DNA of 64,000 nt, from contig NZ_JAJEWM010000001.1 in NCBI RefSeq assembly GCF_020687685.1, positions 1,488,001-1,552,000 of the forward strand, written 5' to 3'. Of this stretch, positions 9,433 to 18,615 are shown piece after piece. The notes under the pieces were generated by a model. The model was given only the letters and a program-made list of their open reading frames with translations. It ran no database searches and was not told where the DNA came from. The position numbers and the translations under genes are program-made. Numbering within the stretch: the stretch's first letter is position 1; each line of letters begins with the position of its first letter. Source of the DNA: Tessaracoccus sp. OS52 (GTDB lineage: Bacteria > Actinomycetota > Actinomycetes > Propionibacteriales > Propionibacteriaceae).

Positions 9433-12192
9433 TCAGTCCTCCTCGATGTCGACGTCCACCACACCACGGCGCATGGCCACCACGATCTCGCGACAGGTGC
9501 GACGTAGGTCCCCGGGACCCACGGCCTGGGCAAGCTGGCCCGCGAAGTCGATCACCTGCCGGACCCAGCGCACGAAGTCGCCGGCCGACAGCTGACCCTC
9601 GCGCAGGACCTTCGCGAGGTCCTGGCCGCTGGCCCACCGCCACGCGACCTCCGCGAACCCGATGTCGGGCTCGCGTCCCCGGTCCAGCCGGTGCTTGCGT
9701 TCCAGTTGCCCCACTTCCCGCCAGACGGCACGGAGTTCGGACTGGGCACGTTCGCTCGCGGCTTCGGGCATTCGGGGCGTGGCGGCGTCGCGGCTCGGGC
9801 GGGACTCGTACAGCAGGGTGGACAGGACGGCGGCCAGCTGGGGGGCGTCCAGCCCGGCGAAGACGTCGCGGCGGACGCACTCGGCAGCGACGAGGTCCAA
9901 TTCGTTGTAGATGCGGCGCAACATCCGCCCGGCATCGGTCAGTTCGTCTCCCTCGAGGTAGCCGAGTTCGGACAGGACCGCGCAGACGGCGTCGAACTGG
10001 AAGGCGAGCGAGTTGGTGCGCCCGGCCAGTTTGGTCTGCTGGGCCCGGGCCTCGCGCTCCAGCCGGATGACCTTGGCCGCGGCCACGGCGTGGGTCTCCC
10101 GGTCCTCGCAGGCGTGGCAGGGATGGTTGCGAAGCTCGCGGCGCAGTTCGGCGATGCGGGACGCGTGCGCCTCCTCCGACGGTGTGGGCTCCGGCTCCGG
10201 CTCGGCCGGGTCAAGGGCTTCGATGCGGTCGGCCATCGCTGCCAGCAGGGCGCGCCGGGACTTGCGGTCCGAGAGGTCGAAGCCCCGAGGCACCCGTACC
10301 CGCGTCACTGCCTCGGGGACCGCGACCAGGTCGTGGGGCTTTATGCGCAGGACCGTGTGGTCCACCGAGATGACCTGCGCCCCGGCCTCCTTGGAGCTCA
10401 CCGCCAGCACGACCGACCAGCCCTGCCGGGGCACGTGGATCACGTCGCCCGGGACCAGCCGGCGCAGGGCGTCGCCGACGTCCTGGGTCCACTGGGCGCG
10501 GCGCTGCTTGGCGCTGGTGTTCTCCAACTGTGAGACTTCCTCGCGCATCCGTGCGTACTCCATGAAGTCACCCAGGTGGCACTCGATGGCCTGCCGGGCG
10601 TCGGTCAGGTCCTCGGTGACCTGCCTGCCGGCGCGGGTGGCCTCGACGACGGACTTGTCGGTCTGGAACTGGGCGAAGCTCTGGTTGAGGATCTCCCGGG
10701 CGTTCTCGCGGCCGAGGATGGAAGTGAGGTTCACCGCCATGTTGTAGGTGGGCGCGAAGCTGGACTTGAGTGGGTACGTGCGCCTGGATGCGAGGCCGGC
10801 GACTGCCTTCGGATCCATCCCGGACTGCCACAGCACGACGGCGTGACCGCGGGTGTCGATGCCACGGCGACCCGCCCGTCCCGTGAGCTGCGTGTACTCC
10901 CCCGGCGTGATGTCGACGTGCGCCTCGCCGTTGTACTTGACGAGCTTCTCCAGCACCACCGTGCGGGCCGGCATGTTGATGCCCAGCGCCAGCGTCTCGG
11001 TGGCGAAGACCAGCTTCAGCGCACCACTGGCGAATCCCTCCTCCACGATCGCCTTGAAGGCGGGAAGTTGCCCCGCGTGGTGGGCGGCCACGCCCGCGCA
11101 GAAGGCCTCGCGGAACTCCTCGAAACGCAGCGCCTCCAGGTCTTCGTACGACAGCCCGGCGACGTGGCGGTCCGCGATCTCACCGAGCGCGCGCGCCTCC
11201 TCCCGGCTGGTGAGGACCACGCCTGAGCCCTGGACCTGACTGACCGCCGCGTCGCAACCCACCCGGGAGAAGATGAAGCAGATGGCCGGCAGGAGCTTGG
11301 CGCGCGCCAGGACCCGGGCCATGTCCGCCCGTCGGATGGGCTTGGCTGCGAAGCGCGGATGCGTCGCGTCCCCGAAGCTCCCCGAGCCGCGGCCGTGGTC
11401 CGACCTCCCCCTGCCGGACCGGCCACGGGGTCGGCGGGAGTCGTCCCGGACCCGGAAGGCCTCTGCCTTGCTGACCTTCAGGAGTTCCTTGTTGACCCGG
11501 GCCATCCGCTCCGACGGCAGTTCCTGCGCGGTCGGCGCCACGCCCTCGAAGAGGTCCACGAGCCTGTCGCCCACCATGACGTGCTGGTAGAGCGGCACCG
11601 GACGCCGTTCCGAGACCACCACCGAGAACTCCCCGCGCACGGTCCGCAGCCACTCGCCGAAGCTTTCGACGTTGCTGACCGTGGCGGACAGCGCGACGAT
11701 GGCAACGGCCTCATCGAGACCGAGAATGACTTCCTCCCAGACCGCGCCCCGGAAGCGATCGGCCAGGTAATGGACCTCGTCCATGACCACGTAGCCGAGG
11801 TTTCCCAACGTCGGGGAGTTGGCGTAGATCATGTTCCGCAGCACTTCCGTGGTCATCACGACCACTTGCGCGTCCGGGTTCACCGATGAGTCGCCCGTCA
11901 GCAGCCCGACCCGCTCCGGTCCCCAGGCCTCGACGAGGTCGTGGTACTTCTGGTTGGACAGCGCCTTGATGGGGGTGGTGTAGAAGCACTTGCGGGACTC
12001 GTCGATTGCCAGCCACACCGCGAACTCGCCGATGACCGTCTTGCCCGCGCCGGTGGGGGCCGCCACGAGGACTCCCCCGCCGTCGGCGAGGGCCTGGCAG
12101 CCGTCGAGCTGGTAGTCGTCGAGGCCGAACTCGTAGGTGTCCGCGAACTCAACGACCCGCGGGTCCAGGGCGGCCGAAGCAACGTCTGTCAC
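9433..12192 (-). CDS. helY: Ski2-like DEAD/DEVH-box helicase (HelY type)
   Basis: 919 residues. Walker A APTGAGKT at residues 45-52, DEVH at 138-141, motif III ALSAT near 168-172, and the C-terminal helicase motifs LVFATETLALGINMPARTV and TQLTGRAGRRGID. An unusual linker between the two RecA domains is rich in Arg/Gly (RRPRGRSGRGRSDHGRG, about residue 255-270). A C-terminal DSHCT-like helical domain follows. Family members act on RNA or RNA/DNA; HelY has ATP-dependent helicase activity in mycobacteria. GTG start with no obvious ribosome site. The gene is adjacent to the dgk/tat/paf block as in mycobacteria. Confidence 0.93.
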   Translation of the reverse strand: MTDVASAALDPRVVEFADTYEFGLDDYQLDGCQALADGGGVLVAAPTGAGKTVIGEFAVWLAIDESRKCFYTTPIKALSNQKYHDLVEAWGPERVGLLTGDSSVNPDAQVVVMTTEVLRNMIYANSPTLGNLGYVVMDEVHYLADRFRGAVWEEVILGLDEAVAIVALSATVSNVESFGEWLRTVRGEFSVVVSERRPVPLYQHVMVGDRLVDLFEGVAPTAQELPSERMARVNKELLKVSKAEAFRVRDDSRRPRGRSGRGRSDHGRGSGSFGDATHPRFAAKPIRRADMARVLARAKLLPAICFIFSRVGCDAAVSQVQGSGVVLTSREEARALGEIADRHVAGLSYEDLEALRFEEFREAFCAGVAAHHAGQLPAFKAIVEEGFASGALKLVFATETLALGINMPARTVVLEKLVKYNGEAHVDITPGEYTQLTGRAGRRGIDTRGHAVVLWQSGMDPKAVAGLASRRTYPLKSSFAPTYNMAVNLTSILGRENAREILNQSFAQFQTDKSVVEATRAGRQVTEDLTDARQAIECHLGDFMEYARMREEVSQLENTSAKQRRAQWTQDVGDALRRLVPGDVIHVPRQGWSVVLAVSSKEAGAQVISVDHTVLRIKPHDLVAVPEAVTRVRVPRGFDLSDRKSRRALLAAMADRIEALDPAEPEPEPTPSEEAHASRIAELRRELRNHPCHACEDRETHAVAAAKVIRLEREARAQQTKLAGRTNSLAFQFDAVCAVLSELGYLEGDELTDAGRMLRRIYNELDLVAAECVRRDVFAGLDAPQLAAVLSTLLYESRPSRDAATPRMPEAASERAQSELRAVWREVGQLERKHRLDRGREPDIGFAEVAWRWASGQDLAKVLREGQLSAGDFVRWVRQVIDFAGQLAQAVGPGDLRRTCREIVVAMRRGVVDVDIEED

Positions 12193-12221
12193 CCATTCAA
12201 CGTAGCAGCGCCCTGAGTGAG

Positions 12222-13136
12222 TCAGTCGACGAAGATGCGAAGTGCCCGCGGCTGTGAGGTGATGGTGACCGGGACGGTGCCCAGTTCCTCCCCGTCGCCC
12301 ATCACGAACAGCTCATCACCGTCGATCTCGACCTCGGTGGCCTGCAGCCGCTCGATGGCCGGATGGGTGAACTTCCCCGAGTACATCCTCGGCAGCAGTT
12401 TCAGCAGGGTCCCACGACTGGTGGGGTGGACGATCGTGACGTCGAGGAGGCCGTCGGTCGGGTCCGCGTCGGGAGCGATCTTCATCCCGCCGCCGAACAC
12501 GCCGGTGTTGCAGACGGCGACGAGCATCGCCTCCTGGTTGCGCTCCTGCCCGTCGATGCGCAACTGGTACTGCAACGGGGAGAAGGACTTCAGTTCCCGC
12601 AGGGCGATGTAGCCGTAGCTGAGCGGTCCGAAGCGTAGGTTGATGTCGTTGGTGGCCTTGTTGACCCGCGCGTCGTAGCCGGTGGACACGATGGCCCCGA
12701 CGTAGCGCTCGGCAAAAGTCTCGTTCGAGATCCGGGAAAGGTCCAGCACCCCCGTCCGGCCCCTCGCGATGGCCGCCACGGACTCCGCGATGGACTTGGG
12801 CAGGCCGACGCCCCGGGCGAAGTCATTGCCGGTGCCAGCGGGGATGATGCCGAGGGTGGCGTCGCGATTGGCGCAGGCGTTCAGCCCAAGATGGGCCATG
12901 CCGTCGCCACCCATGACGATGACTGCGTCACCCTCGCGGCACGCGTCGGCAGCCGCGCGGCAGGCGCTCTCGGCCTCCTCGAAGGACTCCGAGCGCACGA
13001 TGTGCAGGTCCGCTGTGGGCAGGTGTTCGTGCAGGTAGCGGACCACCTTGGGCAACTGCCTGCCCGCCCGGCCGCCCCCCGAGGACTCGTTGACAACAAC
13101 CGTGTACAGGCGCGGCTTCGCCAGCGCCCGCGTCAC
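12222..13136 (-). CDS. Diacylglycerol kinase-like lipid kinase
   Basis: 304 residues of the DgkB/YegS family. The nucleotide loop reads VMGGDGMAHLG (about residues 75-85), Met replacing the Thr of the textbook GGDGT, a variant I believe is common in actinobacterial relatives. LGIIPAGTGNDFARGVGLP follows, then a C-terminal beta-sandwich lipid-binding domain (GVFGGGMKIAPDADPTDGL). The likely role is phosphorylating diacylglycerol or a related lipid at the membrane. The GTG start overlaps tatC by 4 bp. No signal peptide. Confidence 0.88.
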   Translation of the reverse strand: MTRALAKPRLYTVVVNESSGGGRAGRQLPKVVRYLHEHLPTADLHIVRSESFEEAESACRAAADACREGDAVIVMGGDGMAHLGLNACANRDATLGIIPAGTGNDFARGVGLPKSIAESVAAIARGRTGVLDLSRISNETFAERYVGAIVSTGYDARVNKATNDINLRFGPLSYGYIALRELKSFSPLQYQLRIDGQERNQEAMLVAVCNTGVFGGGMKIAPDADPTDGLLDVTIVHPTSRGTLLKLLPRMYSGKFTHPAIERLQATEVEIDGDELFVMGDGEELGTVPVTITSQPRALRIFVD

Positions 13137-14011
13137 TTACCGTCCTCGACATCGACATCGACCGCGAACTCGGCCGCGTCCTCCTCCGTGATGCCCTTGC
13201 GCTTGTCGAGCGCCTTGCAGATCAGCTCGGCGACGAAGTACAGCACCGTCATCGGCACGAACAGGGCAAGCATCGAGAAGGGGTCCGTCGAGGGGGTCGC
13301 CACTGCGGCGAACACGCAGGTCCCGAAGATCACGAAACGACGGGCCTTGGCAAGCTGGTAGCCCCGGACGACGCCGAAGACGTTCAGCGTCACGAGGATC
13401 ACGGGCAGCAGGAAGGAGACCCCGAACACCAGGATCACCTTCACCTCGAGCATGATGAACTCACCCATGTCCTGGATGTTCATCACACCCAGCCCCTCCG
13501 GCGTGAAGCTCAGCATGACCGCGATGCCCTTGGGCCACACCCAGTAGCCGACGGCACATCCCAGGAGGAACAGCGGGATCGCGGCGCCGAGGAAGGTGAA
13601 GGCGTACTTCTTCTCCTTCGCGAGCAGCCCGGGCGCCACGAAGGCCCAGACCTGGTACATCCAGATCGGGATCGTGAAGATCACCGCAGCCAGCAGGACC
13701 GTCACGACCGCCAGTGTGAACGGACCGGTGACGCCACTGTTGGCGAGTTGGAGCAGCGCCTCGTCGTTGGAGGACTCCACCTCACCCTTTGCGATGAAGT
13801 AGGGGCGCATCACGATCAGCATGAGCGGGCGGTAGATGAAGATGCAGGCGATGGCGGTCAGGATGATCGCGATCGCGGAGATCGTCACCCGGTAGCGGAC
13901 CTCCCGCAGATGGTCCACCAACGCCATCGTGCCGCCCTCCTCCATCTCCGGAGGGCGCAACCAACCGAGCCGGCGCTTCTTCGCGTCCGGTTCGGTGGCG
14001 GTGGTGGCCAA
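13133..14011 (-). CDS. tatC: Sec-independent protein translocase TatC
   Basis: 292 residues with six predicted membrane helices and the N-terminal signature MALVDHLREVRYRV (residues about 29-42) that binds the twin-arginine signal peptide. Receptor of the Tat pathway for folded proteins. The TTG start at 14011 is 2 nt after the tatA stop and has GGGAG upstream; a later ATG at 13927 would also leave the conserved core intact. The N- and C-terminal tails are charged (C-terminal acidic DVDVEDGK). Co-transcribed with tatA. Confidence 0.95.
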   Translation of the reverse strand: MATTATEPDAKKRRLGWLRPPEMEEGGTMALVDHLREVRYRVTISAIAIILTAIACIFIYRPLMLIVMRPYFIAKGEVESSNDEALLQLANSGVTGPFTLAVVTVLLAAVIFTIPIWMYQVWAFVAPGLLAKEKKYAFTFLGAAIPLFLLGCAVGYWVWPKGIAVMLSFTPEGLGVMNIQDMGEFIMLEVKVILVFGVSFLLPVILVTLNVFGVVRGYQLAKARRFVIFGTCVFAAVATPSTDPFSMLALFVPMTVLYFVAELICKALDKRKGITEEDAAEFAVDVDVEDGK

Positions 14012-14013
14012 TG

Positions 14014-14325
14014 TCAGCTCCCGGTCTCGGCTTCGCGCTGGCGACGGAGCTCTTCCTCACGGGCAGCGAGTTCGCGCTCGCGAGCCTCGATGTCGGCCGC
14101 GCGGTCGATCTGGGCGGGATCGCGGCGGGGCTCGGGACGCTGCACGATCTCGGCGTCGACGACTTCGGGCTTGTCCTCGTCGCTGCCGTCACCCAGCGGC
14201 TTGACCTCTTCCTTGAACTCCCGGATAGAGCGCCCGACGCCCTTGCCGAGACCAGCCAACCGCGAACCGCCGAACAGCAGCAACGCAATGGCCAGGATGA
14301 TGAGCCATTCCCATCCACCAGGCAT
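14014..14325 (-). CDS. tatA: Sec-independent protein translocase TatA
   Basis: 103 residues: a single N-terminal helix (WEWLIILAIALLLFGGSRL), the hinge FGGSRL, the amphipathic helix ending SIREFKEEVKPLG, then an unusually charged tail with a run of Arg/Glu (EARERELAAREEELRRQ) that should form a coiled coil. Pore or patch-forming component of the Tat system. The ATG at 14325 has AGAAGGA upstream; the ORF to 14349 would add eight residues without a ribosome site. tatB is not evident nearby. Confidence 0.95.
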   Translation of the reverse strand: MPGGWEWLIILAIALLLFGGSRLAGLGKGVGRSIREFKEEVKPLGDGSDEDKPEVVDAEIVQRPEPRRDPAQIDRAADIEARERELAAREEELRRQREAETGS

Positions 14326-14366
14326 TTCGAATCCTTCTTTCCCCGGCAATCGCCGGGATAGCTTGC

Positions 14367-14561
14367 TCAGTCGAGTGTAGTCGTGCGATCCGTCGAAAGC
14401 TGCAGACGGCCCACCAGTTCAGCCGCCTCCTCAGCCCGCCTACCCAGCATTCGTACCTCGCTGTACAGGTCGGAGGCCTTGTGCGCCAGCCATACGGCAT
14501 ACGAGACCGCCGTCACCAGCCCCGCGAGGCCGATGCCCAGGAACACGTATACCCAGATCAC
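14367..14561 (-). CDS. Small membrane protein with C-terminal coiled helix
   Basis: 64 residues, not recognised. One hydrophobic segment at about 3-25 (WVYVFLGIGLAGLVTAVSYAVW) is followed by a cytoplasmic amphipathic helix (KASDLYSEVRMLGRRAEEAAELVGRL, described here as residues 28-53). GTG start, 9 bp after the pafC stop and 17 bp before the tatA untranslated leader. Small single-pass proteins of this layout are frequent beside paf/tat genes in actinobacteria. The coding call rests on position within a same-strand operon and on composition. Confidence 0.65.
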   Translation of the reverse strand: MIWVYVFLGIGLAGLVTAVSYAVWLAHKASDLYSEVRMLGRRAEEAAELVGRLQLSTDRTTTLD

Positions 14562-14570
14562 GGTGGAATG

Positions 14571-15536
14571 CTACCCGGCCGGGTCCGGATCGAGACAATC
14601 CGTTCCAGTTGCTCCGGCGTATCGCCGCAGAGCCTCGGCTGCGGCGCCGCCCGCGGCCGCAGCGAGGGACTCGTCCGAGACGTCCAGGACTCGACTGCCC
14701 AGACGCAGGAGGAGACCCGTCGCCCAGCTCCGGGAACCCAGCGGCAGCGTCATGGTCACGCGGTCATCCCCGCGCTCCGCCGAGGTGACGGGCAGGTACT
14801 CAAGCAGCCACTGGGCGGCCGGCTCGACCACCAGTGTGAGTTGGTCGGCGTCGCGGAACCAGGGCGCGTCGGCTTCGGGGACGTCCGGGCGCGGCGCGAA
14901 CTGCTCCCCGGTGGGGGTGACCGAGTCCATCCGGTCCAGCCGGTAGGAACGCCAGTCGCGCCGGTACCGGCTCCAGGCCTCCAGGTAGGCGATGCCGTCC
15001 ACGATCCTGAGCAGTGCCGGCTCCACCGCTGCGACGCTGGGACCTCCGGACGACGCGGTGTAGGCCAGTTCCACCACCTCGTGCTCCTCGATGGCACGCC
15101 GCAGCACGTCGCGGTGCTCGGGGTTCCCCGCCGCCACGGACACGCTGACGGGGGCCTCGATGTCGCCCATCACGTCGCGCAGCTTGGCGAGCGCGCTGCT
15201 GGCGGCATCGGAGCCCCCCGAGAGCTCCAGCAGGGACTCCAGCGCAACCACGAGACTGCTCGCCTCGTCGACCCGCAGCTTGCGGGGGCGGGTCAGCACG
15301 TCGGCGTTCCGGAAGGAGATGAAGCCGTCCTCGCGCGCCCCCTCAAGGTCTACGTGGAACAGGTCGTCGTAGAGTCCGTCGGGCAGCCCGCAGAACTGCA
15401 GCACCTCCAGGTCGCTCAGAACCTGCTTGGCCGTGACGCCGAAGTCCTCGGCAACCTTGGACACTTCCACGAACTCGTGGCGTTGGAGGTAGGGAATTAG
15501 GTTCAGCAGGCGCTGCACCTGTGGCGTGTTGCTCAC
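14571..15536 (-). CDS. pafC: WYL-domain transcriptional regulator PafC
   Basis: 321 residues: N-terminal winged helix (VQRLLNLIPYLQRHEFVEVS then VTAKQVLSDLEVLQFCGLPDG), a WYL domain (YRRDWRSYRLDRMDSV), and a C-terminal WCX extension. PafB and PafC form a heterodimeric activator of the DNA-damage response in mycobacteria. The GTG start overlaps the pafB stop by 4 bp; the much longer in-frame ORF upstream is Arg/Pro-rich antisense-like sequence and is not part of the gene. No pafA or pup gene is present in this window. Confidence 0.93.
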   Translation of the reverse strand: MSNTPQVQRLLNLIPYLQRHEFVEVSKVAEDFGVTAKQVLSDLEVLQFCGLPDGLYDDLFHVDLEGAREDGFISFRNADVLTRPRKLRVDEASSLVVALESLLELSGGSDAASSALAKLRDVMGDIEAPVSVSVAAGNPEHRDVLRRAIEEHEVVELAYTASSGGPSVAAVEPALLRIVDGIAYLEAWSRYRRDWRSYRLDRMDSVTPTGEQFAPRPDVPEADAPWFRDADQLTLVVEPAAQWLLEYLPVTSAERGDDRVTMTLPLGSRSWATGLLLRLGSRVLDVSDESLAAAAGGAAAEALRRYAGATGTDCLDPDPAG

Positions 15537-16483
15537 CGGCCCCACCTCTTGGCGACCCACTGGAGCTGCTCGACGACGTCGTCGCGTACCGACGCCGGGG
15601 CGAGGGCGATGGCATCGGGTCCCAGCGAGCAGATCTCGTCCACGAGCGCTCCATGGTGTGGGCGTGTGACGCTGAGGACGTCGAACCCCTCGGGGACGGG
15701 GCCGTCCCAGTCCGCAGTGGTGGCATTGCGTCGCAGGTCCCCGCCGGCCCCCTTCCGTATCCCGACGATGCCGGTCACGGCTTCGCTGGAGTCGTTGAAC
15801 TCCAGATGCTGTTCGACCACCTCCGGCGAAGGGGCGGCGAAGGCGTCGGGTCTGCCGGTCGCGCGCACGCCGTCGCTGATCCGGCTCAGCTTGAAGTGCC
15901 GAGGGGCCGTGCGGTCCAGGTCGAAGCCCAGCAGGAACCACCGACCGCCCCTCTGCTGCAACCGCCACGGCTGCACCCGGCGCGGCTGGCCTCGGTAGGC
16001 GAACCCGACCTCCCGGCGCTGGTGGATGGCCTCCAGCAACTCGTCGAAGCCCGGCTCGGCGGGGATCCTGGGGCGCAGCACGTCGAGCCGGTGCGGGTCG
16101 GGGTTTGCCCCGGCTGCCCGGAGCGTCTCCAGCGCTTCGTTGGTCCGCTGCGCGGCCACACTCTCCTGCCACACCGAGTTCGCGGCCCCGAGCACGGCCA
16201 GCTCCTCGGGTGTGAACGAGACCGGTGGCAGCTCGAAGTCGGTGCGCAGGATGCGGTAGCCGTCGAATTCGTCGGAGTCCGGGTGGTTGGATCCGGTCAC
16301 GATCGGGACGCCTGCGGCGCGAAGCTCCTCCTTGTCGCGCTCGAACATGCGCTCGAACGCGGCGTCGGTCTGCCCCGCGTAGCCCTCGATGGTCTCCCGG
16401 ATCTGGGCTCGCGTGACGTAGTGGCGCGAATGCAGCAGCAGGATGACCAGATTGATCAGCCGCTCGGACTTGGCCTTCTTCAC
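15533..16483 (-). CDS. pafB: WYL-domain transcriptional regulator PafB
   Basis: 316 residues with winged-helix N terminus (KSERLINLVILLLHSRHYVT then ETIEGYAGQTDAAFERMFERD, residues 5-50), WYL domain (REVGFAYRGQPRRVQPWRL, about 170-190; LGFDLDRTAPRHFKLSRI, about 198-216) and WCX tail. GTG start at 16483 preceded by GGAGGGGG, a strong ribosome site. First gene of the pafB-pafC-(small membrane protein)-tatA-tatC-dgk run, divergent from gluQ with a 63-bp gap. Confidence 0.93.
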   Translation of the reverse strand: MKKAKSERLINLVILLLHSRHYVTRAQIRETIEGYAGQTDAAFERMFERDKEELRAAGVPIVTGSNHPDSDEFDGYRILRTDFELPPVSFTPEELAVLGAANSVWQESVAAQRTNEALETLRAAGANPDPHRLDVLRPRIPAEPGFDELLEAIHQRREVGFAYRGQPRRVQPWRLQQRGGRWFLLGFDLDRTAPRHFKLSRISDGVRATGRPDAFAAPSPEVVEQHLEFNDSSEAVTGIVGIRKGAGGDLRRNATTADWDGPVPEGFDVLSVTRPHHGALVDEICSLGPDAIALAPASVRDDVVEQLQWVAKRWGR

Positions 16484-16546
16484 TCCAAACCCCCTCCGCG
16501 CGCAGGCTACCGCACCCTGTATTGGGACGCAGGCCACAATTGAGCC

Positions 16547-17479
16547 GTGTCCGTCATCGATCGTTATGCACCGAGCCCGACTTCTCGTCTGCACCTGGGC
16601 AACCTCCGCACGGCACTGGCTGGGTGGCTGCTGACCAGGCGCGCGGGCGGGAGCTGGCTGGTGCGCGTCGAGGACCTCGACCGGGCCCGCGTCAGGGCTG
16701 CCGACGGCGTTGCCGAGGAACAACTGACGGACCTGTTGGCCCTGGGCCTTGACTGGGACGGAGAGGTGGTGTGGCAGTCGGAGCGCACAGCCGCCTACGC
16801 GGCCGCAGTGGCAGCCCTGGGTGAGGCAACCTACGAATGCTTCTGCACCCGGCGCGAGATCGCGGAGGCGGCGTCGGCCCCGCACGACGACGGTTACCGG
16901 CCCTACCCCGGTACCTGCGCGAAGCTCAGTGCCGCCCAGGCCGCCCGACGGCGCGAGGAGCGGCCGGCGGCCATTCGAGTGCGTGCCGAGGGCGCGGCCT
17001 TCAGCATCACCGACCTGCAACTGGGCGAGTTCACCGGCCTCGTCGACGACTTCGTGCTCGTCCGCGGAGACGGTGCTTACTCCTACAACCTCGCGGTCAC
17101 CGTCGACGACCTGGCCCAGGGCGTCACGCGCGTCACCCGTGGCGCTGACCTGCTCACGTCCGCGCCCCGACAGGCGTGGCTCTGCGAGCGCCTGGGCGGG
17201 ACGCCGCCGCAGTACTCCCACATCGGGCTGGTCACCAACCCCGACGGCGTCCGCCTGGCCAAGCGGGACGGCTCGGTCACGCTGGGAGATCTGGCAGCGC
17301 GCGGCCTGTCGGAACGGCAGGTGATGGCAACCCTCAGCGCGTCCCTCGGGCTGGGCGCCCAGGAGACCGCCGACGACGCGCTCGCCGCGATGCCACACCA
17401 TGGCCTGCCGCGGGCAGGTAGCGCCTTCTGGCGCGGGGCCGTCTGGCACGATGCCGAGGGGATGCTTCGGGTGGTGTGA
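16547..17479 (+). CDS. gluQ: Glutamyl-queuosine tRNA(Asp) synthetase
   Basis: 310 residues, GluRS-like catalytic core without an anticodon-binding domain. HIGH-like HLGNLRTALAGW (residues 17-28), the specificity segment VRVEDLDRARVR, the zinc-site-like CFCTRREI, and KMSKS-like LAKRDGSVTL near residue 235. GluQ attaches glutamate to queuosine in tRNA(Asp). Starts at GTG; no Shine-Dalgarno is seen, and CACAAT six bases upstream may be a -10 of a leaderless transcript. Convergent with the FKBP gene and divergent from pafB. Confidence 0.93.
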   Translation: MSVIDRYAPSPTSRLHLGNLRTALAGWLLTRRAGGSWLVRVEDLDRARVRAADGVAEEQLTDLLALGLDWDGEVVWQSERTAAYAAAVAALGEATYECFCTRREIAEAASAPHDDGYRPYPGTCAKLSAAQAARRREERPAAIRVRAEGAAFSITDLQLGEFTGLVDDFVLVRGDGAYSYNLAVTVDDLAQGVTRVTRGADLLTSAPRQAWLCERLGGTPPQYSHIGLVTNPDGVRLAKRDGSVTLGDLAARGLSERQVMATLSASLGLGAQETADDALAAMPHHGLPRAGSAFWRGAVWHDAEGMLRVV

Positions 17480-17480
17480 T

Positions 17481-17529
17481 CCTTCGACTAGCTCAGGACA
17501 ACCGACCCGTTTCCCGGGCTCGTCGAAGG
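17481..17529. repeat. Palindromic intergenic repeat / hairpin
   Basis: Inverted arms CCTTCGAC (17481-17488) and GTCGAAGG (17522-17529) enclose AGCTCAGGACAACCG and similar. The string resembles a CTTCGAC-AGCTCAGG element found between genes in many genomes. Between the convergent gluQ and FKBP ends it could end transcription from both sides, though there is no U-tract. Confidence 0.6.
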
Positions 17530-17534
17530 CCTGC

Positions 17535-18560
17535 TCACGCTTGCGTGGTGGCGTCGAGGATGTCGATCACGTAGACCAACGTCTGGCCTGCGTCGAGGCC
17601 CAGCGTGGGCGAACCGTCGGGGTAGGCGAGTTCCGGCGGGATGACGAGCATCACTCGGGAGCCGGTGGTCTGGCCGGCGAGTCCCTGCTTCCAGCCCTCG
17701 ATCAGGGTGTCGAGGGGACCCTGCTGGGGACGCCAGGCGTCCTCGAGCAGCTCTCCGCTCCCCCATACCCACGAACGGTGCTTGACCTGGATGGTCGAGT
17801 TCTCCTCGACAACCGCTCCCGGGCCCTTGACCAAGGTCTGGACGACGAGTTCCTTCGGCGCCTCGCCGGTGGGCTTGGCAAGTTCAGGGGTCCCACTGGA
17901 CATGTCGACAGCCGGCAGTCCGGCTGCGGGTGCCACGGGCTCGCCGGTGGCCTCCTCGAAGTTGGCGCCGAGGATGTCGACGACGAACACCAGAGTGTCA
18001 CCGACCTCGATGCCGGCGGCGGGGTTGCCCTGCGCGTACCCGTCCTCCGACGGCATCGCGATCAGGACCCGCGAGCCCACGGACTGTCCGGTCAGGCCCT
18101 TGGTGAAGCCGGGTACGACCTGCTGCAACTGGAACGTGGCTGGCGCGCCCCGCTGCCAGGAGCTGTCGAACATTTCGCCCGTCCGGGCGTTGTATCCCGC
18201 GTAGTGGAGGTTCGCGGTGCTCGTCTCCTTCAGCACCTGGCCGCCCTCGGGTGCAGGGGTGACCACCTTGGTGCGGGTCTCGTCGATGGCCCAGGGCGCC
18301 GGGATCTCAACCTCGGGCTCCTCGCCGTCGGTCACCGTGATTGCCTCGAGGTCGCTCGCCGGCTCGATCGTCGGCGTGGGCGACGGGCTCTCGCTCGGCG
18401 ACGGCTCGGCTGTCGCGCTGGCTGAGGGCGAGACAGTGGCGTCGGGGGTCTCGGTGCTCTCGCTGGAGGGCTGGCCACAGGCACTCAGCCCGAGTCCCGC
18501 GACTGCGACGAGGGCCACGAGAGCGCGGCGAGGACGGGAAAGATCAGGGGTGAAACTCAC
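17535..18560 (-). CDS. Tandem-FKBP peptidyl-prolyl isomerase lipoprotein
   Basis: 341 residues. A lipoprotein signal peptide ends in the lipobox LSAC (Cys about residue 28), followed by a Ser/Thr/Pro/Glu-rich linker (about 30-75) and two FKBP-type domains (about 100-195 and 240-335): FQLQQVVPGFTKGLTGQSVG and GWKQGLAGQTTGSRVMLVIP. It probably assists folding of exported proteins outside the membrane. The active-site aromatic residues look partly degenerate (the first domain has HYAGYNARTGEMFDSS), so isomerase activity is uncertain for one domain. GTG start at 18560 with a -10 TAGGAT 7 nt upstream; leaderless. Confidence 0.9.
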   Translation of the reverse strand: MSFTPDLSRPRRALVALVAVAGLGLSACGQPSSESTETPDATVSPSASATAEPSPSESPSPTPTIEPASDLEAITVTDGEEPEVEIPAPWAIDETRTKVVTPAPEGGQVLKETSTANLHYAGYNARTGEMFDSSWQRGAPATFQLQQVVPGFTKGLTGQSVGSRVLIAMPSEDGYAQGNPAAGIEVGDTLVFVVDILGANFEEATGEPVAPAAGLPAVDMSSGTPELAKPTGEAPKELVVQTLVKGPGAVVEENSTIQVKHRSWVWGSGELLEDAWRPQQGPLDTLIEGWKQGLAGQTTGSRVMLVIPPELAYPDGSPTLGLDAGQTLVYVIDILDATTQA

Positions 18561-18567
18561 GTGCGGA

Positions 18568-18573
18568 ATCCTA
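18568..18573 (-). promoter_or_regulatory. -10 element of the FKBP lipoprotein gene
   Basis: TAGGAT on the minus strand, 7 nt before the GTG start; no Shine-Dalgarno between, so the mRNA is probably leaderless. Confidence 0.6.
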
Positions 18574-18615
18574 CCCGAAGCGGGCAAGCCACCCGAACCG
18601 GGCTGTCAGCCCTTG

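Noticed and set aside
14571-16172. N-terminal extension of pafC to 533 residues
   Set aside because: Extension lies over pafB in another frame and is low-complexity; GTG at 15536 overlaps the pafB stop in normal operon fashion.
17481-17529. Inverted repeat as an IS end
   Set aside because: No transposase or target duplication; resembles a common intergenic palindrome.
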